This document shows positions 1 to 10,550 of a stretch of DNA of 64,000 nucleotides, piece after piece. The stretch is from assembly GCF_905220415.1 (NCBI RefSeq), contig NC_059546.1, positions 6,076,001 through 6,140,000 on the forward strand. Reading direction: 5' to 3'. The notes below the pieces were generated by a model. It saw nothing but the letters and a program-made list of their open reading frames with translations. It did not search any database and was not told where the DNA came from. The position numbers and the translations under genes were made by a program. Positions within the stretch are counted from its first letter, which is position 1, and every line of letters begins with the position of its first letter. This stretch comes from Colias croceus (lineage: Eukaryota; Arthropoda; Insecta; Lepidoptera; Pieridae).

Positions 1-423
1 ACAAAATCTCATCACTATACTTCTTCCATGTTTTGTTACTGTATACAAGAGGGCGCTAAAGCAGTTGCTAACAATGTTCACTGTAATACTTTCAACTTTA
101 CACTTGATAAATTCACTCAAAGGCGAAGACCAAAGCACCCTACCATTTAGGATTGTCCCGTGTCCGTCGACCTAGTTCGCGAGATCTCGAGTAGAGGGCG
201 CCAAATAGAAACAAAAACGTCAACCCATTGCGGATATATATTTGGATGACTTTATCGCGCTTTACAAGCAATGATATTATATATAGAAACAAGAGGTAGA
301 TACGTTACCAACGCACCAAAACGTAAACCGTGAATTGGTCCTAATTGGGACCAGTGGAATCAGTCAGATTGTGACTTGTGACAGCGAACGCACATGCTGA
401 TATAAACGTTAAAATTATCAATA
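1..423. other. Upstream region of the THAP exon, no gene seen
   Basis: No ORF or repeat that I recognise. The segment from about 150 to 420 is less AT-rich than the following DNA and lies directly upstream of the THAP start codon, so it may contain the promoter and 5' UTR of that gene. This is inference from position only. Confidence 0.3.
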
Positions 424-500
424 ATGCCTTCTTGTGTGTTCAGAAAGTGCACAAATTACGATAGTAAAATAAAGAAAGATAGAGGAATATCATATCACAG
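424..500 (+). CDS. First coding exon of a THAP-domain (C2CH zinc finger) protein, partial
   Basis: The ATG at 424 opens 25 codons plus two bases, ending at a GTAAAT donor (501). The peptide starts MPSCVFRKC and ends GISYHR. This is the N-terminus of a THAP domain: Met, the first two zinc-ligand cysteines separated by four residues, then a basic stretch and the G-[IV]-[ST]-[FY]-H motif. THAP domains bind DNA and occur in transcription regulators and in P-element-type transposases. The intron in phase 2 just after the FH/YH motif is the position I recall for vertebrate THAP1. An exon at 54401-54477 has the same length and phase. I found no second THAP exon (FP..W...C..HF) downstream in this window, so the gene is either incomplete, continues through a long intron, or is a relic. 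The THAP call is fairly sure; functionality is not. Confidence 0.72.
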
Positions 501-1020
501 GTAAATGTATTAAAATAGTATAATTTTATAGCAAAAATAACAATTTGCAATTATTTATGAATGACACTTGCTTGACACTTGTATTGAAATAATGAAAGGG
601 ATAAAACATTGCTTCAATCACTAGTGTGACAAAGCTAGCGCACACTGTGTTCAAAGATTATCATGTAGATACGATTATTGAAAATAGAACGGTTATTTTA
701 TTTATTTCGATTTGGGTAAATACTTGATTATTTTTATATTTAAATCCACACAGTGCATGTAATTAACAAATATATCTATTTATTATATACCATGAAATCG
801 TGATGGCAAAAATGTTTGTTTGCAAAAATGATGTTGAATATACGTATACATTAAAGAAAAGATTATCGCTACTGACGAAAAATGCTATTTGCTTTTCTGT
901 AAATAGCTACTGAACATACATTTTATTTGTGTTTTAGATAAAAAAGGCTTATACTTCATCCTTTCTTTTATTTCATACTTTTTTTTCATCTAGGCACCAC
1001 TATTATTATATCCTACAAGT
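501..1020. other. AT-rich non-coding stretch, probable intron
   Basis: This follows the THAP donor site. I see no exon here. A pyrimidine-rich tract followed by TAG near 996 could be an acceptor, but the sequence after it reads as an RTE LINE end and not as THAP. Confidence 0.3.
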
Positions 1021-1150
1021 TGGAGTGATGACCTTGTACGGGTTCCGGGAACTGCCTTGAAACGAATAGCTTAAGATCGGTCCGTATGGAGTTCTATAAG
1101 GAGGACTATGCTCAGCAGTGGGTGTTTATCGGGTGAAATGATGATGACCG
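1021..1150 (+). mobile_element. 3' end of an RTE-like LINE (endonuclease/RT C-terminus), decayed
   Basis: Plus-strand reading from 1021 gives WSDDLVRVPGTALKRIA, a stop codon, then DRSVWSSI; after a frame change it gives EDYAQQWVFIG and a stop at 1134-1136. This matches the C-terminal signature common in lepidopteran RTE-type retrotransposons (WSDDL..V.G......A.DR..W...EAYVQQW), followed by the usual GAT-rich tail (ATGATGATGACC). The in-frame stop and the frameshift make it a dead fragment. The 5' boundary is unclear; the element is severely 5' truncated, as is normal for LINE copies. Confidence 0.7.
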
Positions 1151-1356
1151 AAAACGAACACCACAGCTAGTAATAAATGCTTAATACAGTTATATCTCCA
1201 AAAAAGTTTTTTTCATTTTAATACAACTTCATAATAATAATTAAATAGTAAATGAAATTGTCACATTTGTTTACGTGTGCAGGAAACGTAATATCTATAA
1301 CATTGAACCTTCTGTGTCGTTAGTCTATGCCAATTGCCATGGCAACTATTTGTTTA

Positions 1357-1843
1357 GGGGCCATCCATAAAGTACGTCACACGTAAAGAGGGGGGGAGGG
1401 GGTCGACAAAGTGTGACATGGTGTGACAAGGGGTGGGAGGGGTCCTAAGTTTCGTGACATCACATTTCAAAATCTAGAGGTACTAATCGCGTAATTTGAA
1501 ATATAAATTAAACTAAAAAATATGTCCAACTCTATCTTTAGGGCAATACGGTTTAAATTGTTTTGTGGACAATTTAAGTATATTTATTCATTAGTTTATT
1601 TTTTTTTTATTGTTTCAAATATTTGATATTATGTTGATTTCATAAAAAAGTACTTAATTTAAATGGAAATAAAACTATTTTGAAACTGCTGTTTTAATTT
1701 AATAATTTTTCGATGTTAAATTGCAAAACATGTGACGTCACACTAGGGAGGGGGGGGTCTTAGAAATGTGACCACCTGTGACAAGGACGGGGGGGTGCTC
1801 AAAAACTCATGAAATTAGTGTGACGTACTTTATGGATGGCCCC
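1357..1843. mobile_element. MITE with 26-bp perfect TIRs, TTA target duplication (PIF/Harbinger-like)
   Basis: Both ends carry the same 26-bp inverted repeat, starting GGGGCCATCCATAAAGTACG (1357-1382 and 1818-1843, reverse). The flanks are ...TTA and TTA..., a 3-bp duplication that fits PIF/Harbinger target preference. The interior is AT-rich and has no coding capacity. G-runs sit inside both ends on the same strand. Length is 487 bp. The TIR structure is seen directly; the superfamily assignment is inference from the TSD. Confidence 0.85.
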
Positions 1844-2542
1844 TTATTTATATTTAATTGGTGAATTCTTATGACTTTTGCTTACACCTGCGCGGAAGTG
1901 ACAAACTATCTTTGTCTTTTTTGTTTATATCATTTTATTAGAGCCATCTCTCTTATACAGTCTGTCAATGTAATAAATTAAGTAAAATGAAACTTGTATT
2001 TGTGTGTGCCTGACACTGCATATGAAGCATTTTTTTGGATATATTGTGAGTATATAACGTATCTATACATAAAATATCATTGTTTACAAGTCATAAATAT
2101 GCAGCGTACTAAAACCATTTAGTAATGCCACAATAATGCTGAGTATAGTATTATATTATCTGTGGTAATGCTTGTGCTTGATTTGTCTTCTGCGGCAATC
2201 TTGGCGGCACACTTGGCGGCAATCAATAATCTCACCTTTGATTGACTTTTTGGTTTCAGTACTATATTATCTGTGACTTATGTTATTTATTCTCCTTTTA
2301 ATAACGCAGTTCGACGTCGTCTATATCGTGCAGTTAGGTAGGTAGTACAAAATAAACACAACCTCTGCGTTGAGACAAACGGCTATGAGAATTCCGAAAG
2401 AAAAGAAAGTTTCGAGTTCTACACACACTAACACACCTACATACATAATAGATTTTTTTTTCTACTTGCGAAAAAACAATGAGTCTTGAAGCTTAATTAT
2501 TAATATAAATTTATAAAGAAACAAACAAAATATATTCGAATC
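1844..2542. other. Intergenic, nothing recognised
   Basis: AT-rich sequence between the MITE and the probable 3' UTR of the TGN38-like gene. It contains a short run with three copies of a GGCGGCA-like motif near 2200-2222. No ORF. Confidence 0.3.
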
Positions 2543-3596
2543 TTTATTGTGAATAGAAGTACAAATAGGTAGAAACATAAAATAATATACTTAATGTCGC
2601 TTTAAGCTCTAATTTACACTAAAAATATAATTTTGAAATGAACTAAATCTAAACTGGACACTAAAAGTAAAAAATACTAAGCAAAGAAATCCTTAATATT
2701 ATACCTATATCTATGGCTACTTGTATTTTAAAATAATTTTGAACAGCATCTACTAATAAATAATTAACGAACTATTAAAAATGTAAATATTATTTACTCT
2801 AATACTAGAGCAATAAATTTACAGAAAGGAAGTTTATTTCCACATTAACATTTGCTACATCAAACATTAATAAAGAAATATCAGAACTGGGATATCTTTT
2901 TTAATTTTAACTTATTATTAAAATGAAAACTACAGAGATCTACATCATCCTAAATTTTGTTCAAAATCATAAAAAAATAATAATTTCATAAATACCAAAA
3001 TCACACAACAATAGTTATATATCAAGTATAAAAATGAAAATGTTTATTAATAACCATTACTATAATATATTGTACTTTTTTGTTTCGTACTAATTCTTTG
3101 TCAAGAGATAGTTGATAATATCGTAAATTTCAATTCGTAAGATGGACTGTATTAAGTTACATGTAATGTAAAAAGGATATAAGACTAGAAAGATACAGTT
3201 CAAAAATTTGTTGCGTTATACCAAACAAGACTGTTCCACAGACATACAATTTGTTTCATCACATAAATAATCAATATATACCTAATCCTAAATTATAAAT
3301 AATAGTACAGTGGCCAATTTAATAAATATAATATCTAGACGGTTTAAAAACCCATTGCGAAAGCACAAACCACGTCACTTTACTACGTCAAAACACAACT
3401 GTAATTTGTAAAAAAAAAATATCCGACAATCACAAAATATGTATGGACAATATACGCACCTCATCATTAATGTATGCTCCTCAATAGTAACCAAGTCATG
3501 CTACTAATTCATAATGTGTATGAGAAAGGAATACTGCATAGTATACAATTATTAAATTTCCAGATTCTGGCTGTAAGACTGTGAATATGAATACAT
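2543..3596 (-). other. Probable 3' UTR of the TGN38-like gene
   Basis: AT-rich, non-coding DNA directly downstream of the stop codon at 3597. Minus-strand AATAAA hexamers lie at 3043-3048 and 2543-2548, so the transcript may end below either. Which one is used cannot be told from the sequence. Confidence 0.35.
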
Positions 3597-6500
3597 TTAG
3601 TATATAATTTTGCTGGGCGGTGCTGTGCTGCTGGCGCTCATGGCTTGTTCGAGGGTATCCAACCGTTTGTAGGCGTGGCCTCGGCTGTTTCTTCTGCGAT
3701 TTGATTGCCGACCTTCCACTATCAAGCCCAAAATCTGTAAAAATATAAATAAATTATGATACACTTGATTTTCTACTTCAATACATAATGAATCACTTCA
3801 TAGTATAAAAAGAAAAACTATGCAACGGATTGATGCAGTTTTTTTAATAGTGATCCTCCAGGAAGGTTTTAGACAAAGCGGGCGAAGCCGTAAGAGGAAA
3901 GCTATAATATAATAAAAATTATTAAACAATTTGTTTTCTGCTATCTGTCCGTCCCTATCTATGCTTAGACTTTTAAAAGTATGCAATGGATTTTTTTCCT
4001 TTTTTTTAAAGATAGAGTTATGCAAGACCAAGAGGAAGGTTTAAGAATATAATTTGTTATGTTGTCAACGCGGGTAAATCGCGAGTGTAAAGCTAGTATA
4101 AGGGTGCATTTCCACTAATAATGTGCGAGGATGAGTAGCAAGGAATATGGTTGTAAATAACCAATAGTATCACTTCAAACGCTAAACACTTCAAACTTAA
4201 AACTAAATGATGCAATATGATTTGTTCTTTACAAACATATTCCTCACACATTATTGTGCGTGTTGGTGGAAAAGCACCCTTACACACTTCCAATTATATT
4301 TCTAAAAGAAAAATAAAACATTATTTTGTTTCAGTTTTCCTAAAAAAATACTCACCACTTTTGTGACTTTACTCTTGTTATGGTATAAAACATACAAGAG
4401 GCCGACAAGAACAATTGTTGTCAAGAAGAATGGGAAGAAGTGGTCGTCCTCTTCTACAAATGTGTCTTGAATTGTGTTGGGAAATACCATTTCTGTAAAC
4501 AAATTTGTACACGTTTTAATAGTTATTTGGTATATTTAGTTTTAATATATATGGAATATATGGAAGATAAAAACCCATGGAGGGTTGTCGCGTAAAAACC
4601 ACAGGACAGTTCTTTGGCATATTATGATAATATATACGTACAGTTACTTACATATTTTGTAAAATTAAATTGTAATACTGAAATGATTTAAAAGAGCAAC
4701 TATGGAGTTTCTTGCCGATTCTTCTCCATAGATACTGCTTTCCGAATCGGTGGTAAATGTTAAAATATGTATGTTGACGTTTCAAAAGTGCTTCTTGAAG
4801 AAGTCTTATTGAATAAATAAATGTTTGAGTTTGAGTTTGAGTTTGAATAATACCTTATTATTTAATTATTTAGATGATTTTTAGACATAATATTTAAATG
4901 CCAAATATATTTCTATTACTATCTATCTTTCTGTAGTAGTAAGTATAGCTTTGCATAGCTTTTATCTCAGACTTTGAGCGCGGCGACCGAATGTATGAAT
5001 TCCGTAACGAAAAAAACCTAACACCTCCAACCGGCACAGCGATGCGATGCTATGCAATAACTTTAACGCAGCAGTCCTTGAGTGCCACACGTATTTTTTT
5101 AGTATATCTTATTAAACAGGTACAATTAAAAAAATTGTCATTGTAAGAAAGTGATAAAATGTAATTAATGACAAAATAATTGAATAATATGTACCTAGTT
5201 CAGGTCAGTAAGAAAAAATGTTCATAAATTAAAAAATATTGTATTCAGATTATATTCAAATAGTACTTACACATTATTAGACTAAAAAAATGTCATAGTC
5301 ATATTTTCATAACTTCTTAATAATATATGAATACATAATATTTTACACTGTAAAAATATTGTTACTATCATAAATGGTCAAAATAGTTATTATATTTGCA
5401 CTGTTATTGAAAGCAAGGTTACAATCTCACTTGTTCAAACATTGATTTTAATTATTTGAGTTTCAGCCATATTTGCATTTTTTCGTATTAACTATATTAT
5501 GTTCTACTTACGCAAGAAAAATTTATCAAGATTGTTAAGTTGGATAAATTCTGTTTTGATTTTATTGATGACTAATATCAAGATTACAATCTTCATGTAA
5601 AATAATGAATTAACAAACATTATGATTAGATTAAAAAGAAGATAAAATGGCATATGTAAAGAATACAACTAAATTTTACATGATAGAAGCAAATAAAAAT
5701 TAATGTGGTGTCCTTTTTAGTCTGGAACTTGGAAGGATTCAACACGCAAGATAATACATTTTACAAGTTTTTCTACAACAACAAGTTACAAGTTTTTTTT
5801 TTAACTATCTATTCATTCTCTAGAAAAAATATTGATATACTGACACTTGTAAAATTTGTGACCGTTATAATGGGGAACCATACAATATGCATGCCAATAT
5901 TATATTATTTGGTTTCAAATAAATATCAAGATAGAACATACCTCGTTGTCCGACATCAACATTAAATGATGTAAGGGGAAGCTTATTAATGTTTTCATTT
6001 TCTTTTGATTTTTGTGTTTCAATTTTAGGGTCTGCATTCATTTCCTCGTCCATGTTTTCTTGATCAGAAAAAGGTTCACCAGGTCCTGAAATTTAAAAAT
6101 TATTATACACATTCATATACATTAAAAGCTCAGTTTATCTAAAATTTAAAGTTTTTGAAAATGCATTTTAACTAGTTGCTACTTAGATATAAGGTAAACA
6201 AATCCTGCTAATATTATAAATGTGAATGTTTGTGAGGATGGATGTATGTGTATATATGTATGTTTGTTACTCTTTCACACAAATAAATTTAAAGAGGGTA
6301 ACTTGGATTAACTCATAGGATAGGTTTTATCCTGGAAATCCCACGGGAACGGGAAGTATGCTAGGAAAGCTAGTAATTAAGATATTAAATATATCTACAG
6401 TCAAATTAAAGTCAACATAGTTTCTGTTCCCAGGGGATGTCTGGTATTAAACCTATCCTAAGTCCATTATCAGATCTCAAACTATCTTTGTACAATAAAA

Positions 6501-7483
6501 ATATTATTTAAAAAGTATTTACCAAAGTCATTTTCCATATCATTGTCAGCTTCGTCCAAAAGATCATGAGGTGCATTTGGTTTGGGATTTTCTATAACAG
6601 GTTTCTGTTGATTTTCCTGTTCTGGAGCTGATTTCAAGGCAGGTTCTTCTAAAGGTTTTTGAAATTCACTCTTAGATGAAGGAGGTACCAAATTATCATT
6701 ATTGTCTTCGCTAACTTCGGGTTTTTGTAATGCTGACATATCCTTTGATACTTCTGGGGCCACATGTTCATTGTGTACATCGCTTTTTAATACTGTAGCT
6801 GATTTTGTTGATTGCTCAGGCTGTTTCATTTCTTTCACTTGTTGTTCTATGTTGCTATTCTCAGAGCTTACTGCATTATTTGTTGTTTCAGAAACTACTG
6901 GCTTTGCTTCATATTTACTGTCGCCGTTTGTTGGAGCGACAGCACTACTTGAAAGTGTTGCAGTGTTTGCATGGCTTAATAATATCTCTGAACCCCATTT
7001 ATAGTACTTACAGAAGAAGTTTGAATCTTCACTAACCATGCCATCAACATTGCAAACTTGCAAACATAATGATAACTTATTGAATAAATTTTCCAACTCC
7101 TGTTTGTAATCTGTTGTAGGTTTCCACGTTTTCGCATCCTCACATATTGTTTCAATGTTCTGAGTGATACTCATTTTAGAATTAAAATTTCCTTTTAGAT
7201 CTACTTCCGATCGTTCGAATGTGGTACATAACTGATTGTTTATATCATAAAACATTTTACATTCGTAATCTGTTTTTGTTGAATTTTTACTTATTAATTT
7301 ACAGTTTTCCATCTTGTTTTTTATCATTTCTACTAAAAACAAGTTTTCACAGCTATTCGCCAAATTAAGTACATCATTCTCAATACCCGAAATAGCTTGT
7401 GTGTGGTTAGTATTACCCACAGGAAGTCCTAGTCCATTATAGAATATACTTACCAGAATCAAAACAATGCCGTGTGAAGACAT
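3597..7483 (-). CDS. TGN38/TGOLN2/KCT2-like trans-Golgi network type I membrane protein, 4 exons, 459 aa
   Basis: Exons on the minus strand: 7483-6523, 6085-5942, 4492-4356 and 3734-3597. All junctions are GT/AG and the joined frame is open (1380 nt). Residues 1-19 form a hydrophobic signal peptide. The luminal region has eight cysteines (about 35-165) and N-glycosylation sequons (NHT, NST), then a long Ser/Pro/Glu/Lys-rich low-complexity part. A single transmembrane helix spans about 387-405 (FFPFFLTTIVLVGLLYVLYH). The cytosolic tail is basic and contains YKRL (436-439) followed by DTLEQ, a Yxx-hydrophobic sorting signal that resembles the YQRL motif of TGN38. The family cycles between the trans-Golgi network and the cell surface; function here is inferred from architecture, since the luminal part is poorly conserved. 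All three introns contain transposon remnants. The gene looks intact. Confidence 0.85.
3817..4096 (+). mobile_element. Degenerate Helitron-like remnants in intron 3
   Basis: Two partial, similar segments follow each other: 3817-3905 (ATGCAACGGAT..., ending AAGCGGGCGAAGCCG...GGAAAGCTA) and about 3980-4096 (ATGCAATGGAT..., ending GGTAAATCGCGAGTGTAAAGCTAG followed by T). Both share the AAGAGGAAGGTTT/AGGAAGGTTTT block. The GC-rich segment before CTAG|T is the same terminus style as the better-preserved Helitrons in the window. The 5' ends are unclear. Confidence 0.5.
4101..4280. mobile_element. 180-bp MITE with TA target duplication in intron 3
   Basis: The ends are imperfect inverted repeats of about 55 bp, starting AGGGTGCATTTCCAC on the left and, reversed, AGGGTGCTTTTCCACC on the right. 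Both include (A)TGTGxGAGGA and GGAATATGxTTGTAAA. It is flanked by TA on each side (4099-4100, 4281-4282), which suits a Tc1/mariner-type origin. A related arm occurs at 9665-9730 in reverse orientation. It has no coding capacity. Confidence 0.75.
4552..4850 (+). mobile_element. 5'-truncated LINE 3' end in intron 2 (same family as 28331-29356)
   Basis: The first part is homologous to the end of the LINE ORF at 28568 (GACCCATGGAGGGTTGTCGCG then the stop; here AACCCATGG...). The 3' UTR matches too: GGACAGTTCTTTGGCATATT, AGAGCAACTATGGAGTTTC and ATACTGCTTTCCGAATCGG. The copy ends in a microsatellite tail of TTGAGT repeats (4832-4849) and not in poly(A). It lies antisense to the host gene. Confidence 0.8.
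6203..6373 (+). mobile_element. Non-autonomous Helitron, 171 bp, in intron 1
   Basis: It starts A|TCCTGCTAATATTATAAAT, contains ATCCCACGGGAACGGGAA, and ends GGAAAGCTAG|T. The same family occurs at 35171-35346 and 42743-42983. The TC...CTAG ends between host A and T, with no target duplication, are the Helitron hallmarks. The GC-rich subterminal hairpin seen in the other copies is shortened here. Confidence 0.75.
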
Positions 7484-8809
7484 ATTTTAGTAAAATTTGT
7501 TACTCCGTTGTACCTAATGTAAGACCCTTCGAAACGTACAGTTCACTTAACACCAGTATCGTTACCTACATAAATAATTTACATCAAGAAATGGTTGCGT
7601 TTGATAGATGAAAACGAATAGTCAATCTAGTTCTTGATATAATACACTCTTTGTATAAAATATTGCATGCATGCACAAGTCACATCACAACCCAGAAAGT
7701 CAGAAACCGGAATCAAAAATCAAAATTCCAACCTTATGACATTTGACAGCTGTTGCCTGTTGACAGTGAAAAAAGTGTAGAGATACTAGTATTTTCGGTA
7801 TTTACACGTGGCAAGGCCAAAGATGTTTTATTGTTTTTCTTGGCTTTTACCTACGAATAACAGCAATATGCACTCATCAAATTGTTAAAAAATAAATTAG
7901 ATTTACCGTAGTTCCACCATATTGCATCGAATTTTAAAGAAGTTTATACTTTGTGCGTAGCAAAGACACCACACGCACTATCTAATTATATTAAAAGATT
8001 TTTGTATCGAATAGTAAGTATACAAATTCTAGTTAAGTACCTATTTCGTTTAATAAATGCCATATTCAAGAAGCTTATGATATAAGCTTCTTGGCCATAT
8101 TGTAAAAAAAAACTGTATATAGATTACAACATAACTCGCGCGATTGCCATCTGATGGAAAATTGTTATTCTTCTCTTTGCGAAATAATTGATATCGCATG
8201 ACGTATTATTCCGAGAATTTGCTTTTCCAACAAATATAATTTATTATTAATTGTAATAGAATAACTAGGTAAGTATGTACCTACGAAAAGTGCGAAATTG
8301 GTATTTAGGTAGCATTTAGCCACGCTATTAAAAAAAATTACATATAAAACTGGCCAACGAGACGAGGTACCACAAGATAGAGGATATAAGCTTCTTGGGT
8401 ACCACCTAGTTACACCTAGTTAGTTACTCGGTTTTTTTTATTAAAAAAAATAATCTGTAAATGCGTTTTTTCTAAATAAATTGTGTAGTGTGTACCCTTA
8501 GTGTGTACCTATTTTAGACAGTTAATATAGGTCATTAATTTTCATACTTTTATTTTATTAATTAATAAAAATATCGTCTGATATGCGTGAAGTAAATAAA
8601 AAAAAAATCAAAGTTTTTTCAATACAAAATAGAAGTTTTATTAAGTACATATCATTAATAGTTTTGTCGCCTTCTATCTCTATAGTGATTAAAGTCAAAA
8701 GTACATACCTACAAGGTAGGTACAATATTTTTTTTTAAAAGAAAGTTACAAAGAGTTTCTAAAAATCTTTATTTAAGTAGGTATTAGTTATATGAAAATT
8801 TAGAAATAA
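7484..8809. other. Promoter side of the TGN38-like gene and intergenic DNA
   Basis: The first 300 bp upstream of the start codon probably hold the 5' UTR and promoter (inference). The rest is AT-rich with no ORF. A short perfect palindrome lies at 8067-8093 (listed separately), and its right half recurs at about 8387-8402. Confidence 0.35.
8067..8093. repeat. Perfect inverted repeat, 12-bp arms, 3-bp spacer
   Basis: The arms are CAAGAAGCTTAT and ATAAGCTTCTTG around GAT. The 16-mer GATATAAGCTTCTTGG of the right arm is repeated about 300 bp downstream (8387-8402). No function known. Confidence 0.6.
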
Positions 8810-8978
8810 CTAGCGGTCCGCCCCGGCTTCGCCCGTGGTACATATTAACGTTTTCTCTACATAAGAACCATCCTCGTACTTCAAGGAATATAATAAAAAA
8901 AGAATTATCGAAATCGGTTCAGCCGTTCTCGAGTTATGGAATTACAACGAAAAGTGGCATTGATTTTTATATATTAGA
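8810..8978 (-). mobile_element. Non-autonomous Helitron-like element (CGGACCGCTAG end)
   Basis: On the plus strand it begins A|CTAGCGGTCCGCCCCGGCTTCG, so the 3' terminus of the element is here and it runs on the minus strand. It shares ATCGAAATCGGTTCAGCCGT and TCTCGAGTTATG with the copy at 43166-43338. The GC-rich hairpin before CTAG is present. The 5' boundary near 8978 is approximate. Confidence 0.72.
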
Positions 8979-9664
8979 ATATTTGCTATGACCGTATAAA
9001 GCCACCAGCTATGTAGATTGTAGATATTAAAGTAATGATAGCGCTTTGTAGTGGTTTGATGGCGGAAACCTCAAATTTCTGAGATAGAAACTGAACAATT
9101 TTGAAGCGTATCATCCGATTACAGTTACCGAAAACCAATTTGCATTATAGTTTATTGATGGAGGAGCTTAGAATACAATTAACTGTGCGTTTTATACTGT
9201 GCTATATAGGATGTTGATGAAGCCACTTTATTCATAAGTTATTTGTATACCTACTTACTTTAAATATTTTAGATAACTACTTGGTCTTTAAATTACAATA
9301 GAAACATTTACACATAAAATTGCCGACATTATAAAAATAAGTTGGTATATAGTATATACCAACATAAATAACTTTTTTTTACCTACTTAAAAAAATTACC
9401 TACACCGTAAATATTTTTTAAATGAAACGAAAATAAGAGATAGGTATTGATCAGATTCTTGGATGAGATAAGTATTTGGTGAGGGGAATGGATATAAAAT
9501 GTATTTCTTAATAGTAATTTAAGATAGGAAAACTCTAATGTCTAATGTTTAATTAGTTATATAATTTTGAGGAATAGCTTTGGTGGAAACCCCCACACAT
9601 TTTAACAGCACAGCTAGACTTGCCTTTCCCTCGCTCATTATTAATTCGCAATATTTTAATAATA
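8979..9664. other. Intergenic, nothing recognised
   Basis: AT-rich, without ORFs or structured repeats that I can name. Confidence 0.3.
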
Positions 9665-9730
9665 TTTAAATAATTTACAAACACATTCCTTGCTACTCAT
9701 CCTCGCAAATTATAGGTGGAAAAGCACCTA
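9665..9730 (-). mobile_element. Single arm of the TA-flanked MITE family
   Basis: The reverse complement reads GGTGCTTTTCCACCTATAAT, then TTGCGAGGATGAGTAGCAAGG, then AATGTGTTTGTAAA. This closely matches the left arm of the element at 4101-4280. No partner arm is recognisable to the left, so this is a truncated or rearranged copy. Confidence 0.6.
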
Positions 9731-9984
9731 TCTTAAACAGGAGCTAATATCAATGTCACTAGAATTTTATTATGAATCTTATAATAAAATTCACGACTAC
9801 CCTCAATAGTTAAAAATATAATTTGTTTTTTTCGAATATGATGCTAAACCTAAATAGTAGCCTTACCTTATTATAGGTAGGTACTACAACTAGCAAGTTC
9901 GAGGCTCCTTTTTCCTTATTTAATCGGGTCAGTTAGTGTCAATATTTACGAGGAATACCTACGTGCACCTATACTCTTAGTTAG

Positions 9985-10077
9985 GTAGGAACCTACATGG
10001 TTTTGGTCGGTAGGAATCCGACATAACCCACGGCCTCTTCCCCGGAGGCCGTGGTGGGTATCAGTAGGAACCTACAT
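9985..10077 (+). mobile_element. 65-bp LINE 3'-end insertion between perfect 14-bp target duplications
   Basis: The direct repeats GTAGGAACCTACAT lie at 9985-9998 and 10064-10077. Between them are 65 bp that match the 3' end of the GC-rich element at 50135-51076: GTCGGTAGGAATCCGACATA followed by the hairpin CCACGGCCTC...GAGGCCGTGG and GGGTATC. The 10-bp stem is perfect. The insertion is therefore an extreme 5' truncation that kept only the terminal stem-loop, and it lacks a poly(A) tail. The homology and the duplications are seen directly; target-primed reverse transcription is inferred. Confidence 0.8.
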
Positions 10078-10550
10078 TCCTTAATTCGATGTTCTGAAAA
10101 AGATAGTCTCTAGTGAGGTACCTATTAATGAAACTGTACCTACATTCGTAGTGTAGGTAACTCTTGATCTTTTTTTTGTATCTGAAAACTTGTGTAAGCT
10201 CCTTCCAGCTTAAAGTGTATCTATATTGTTTCATGTTTGAGTTACTCTTATAAACTTTTTTACGATAAATAAAAGACAAGAAATTAATTGATGTAAAATT
10301 GTAATATTTTAAATTGATGTGCAGTCGTGTTAATACCACTGCATTGTAGTATTTGAAGTCTGTAATACATATTCTGATGTTACTTTAATATTTCTGTACA
10401 CAGCAACGCAACGGATTGAACGGATTTTTGCGCCGAATTAGCGTGCGAATAGAGAACAAATCTGAGATTTTAAACTACTACACTATAAATTAATCTGCTT
10501 TGACGACAGCACCGGAATAATACTTAATCAATTATCAATCAAGTAGAAAC
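10078..10550. other. 3' flank of the odorant receptor gene
   Basis: AT-rich, no supported ORF. A minus-strand ATTAAA near 10385 could serve as a polyadenylation signal; this is weak. Confidence 0.3.

Noticed and set aside
996..1060. Second exon for the THAP gene after the acceptor-like TTTTTCATCTAG
   Set aside because: The sequence after it translates as an RTE LINE end, not as the FP..W...C..HF part of a THAP domain.
5705..5965. Plus-strand 86-codon ORF
   Set aside because: It overlaps exon 2 and intron 2 of the minus-strand gene and has AT-rich, motif-free text.
6702..7035. Two plus-strand ORFs (100 and 76 codons)
   Set aside because: They are antisense to exon 1 of the TGN38-like gene; the low-complexity coding bias of that exon keeps the opposite strand open.
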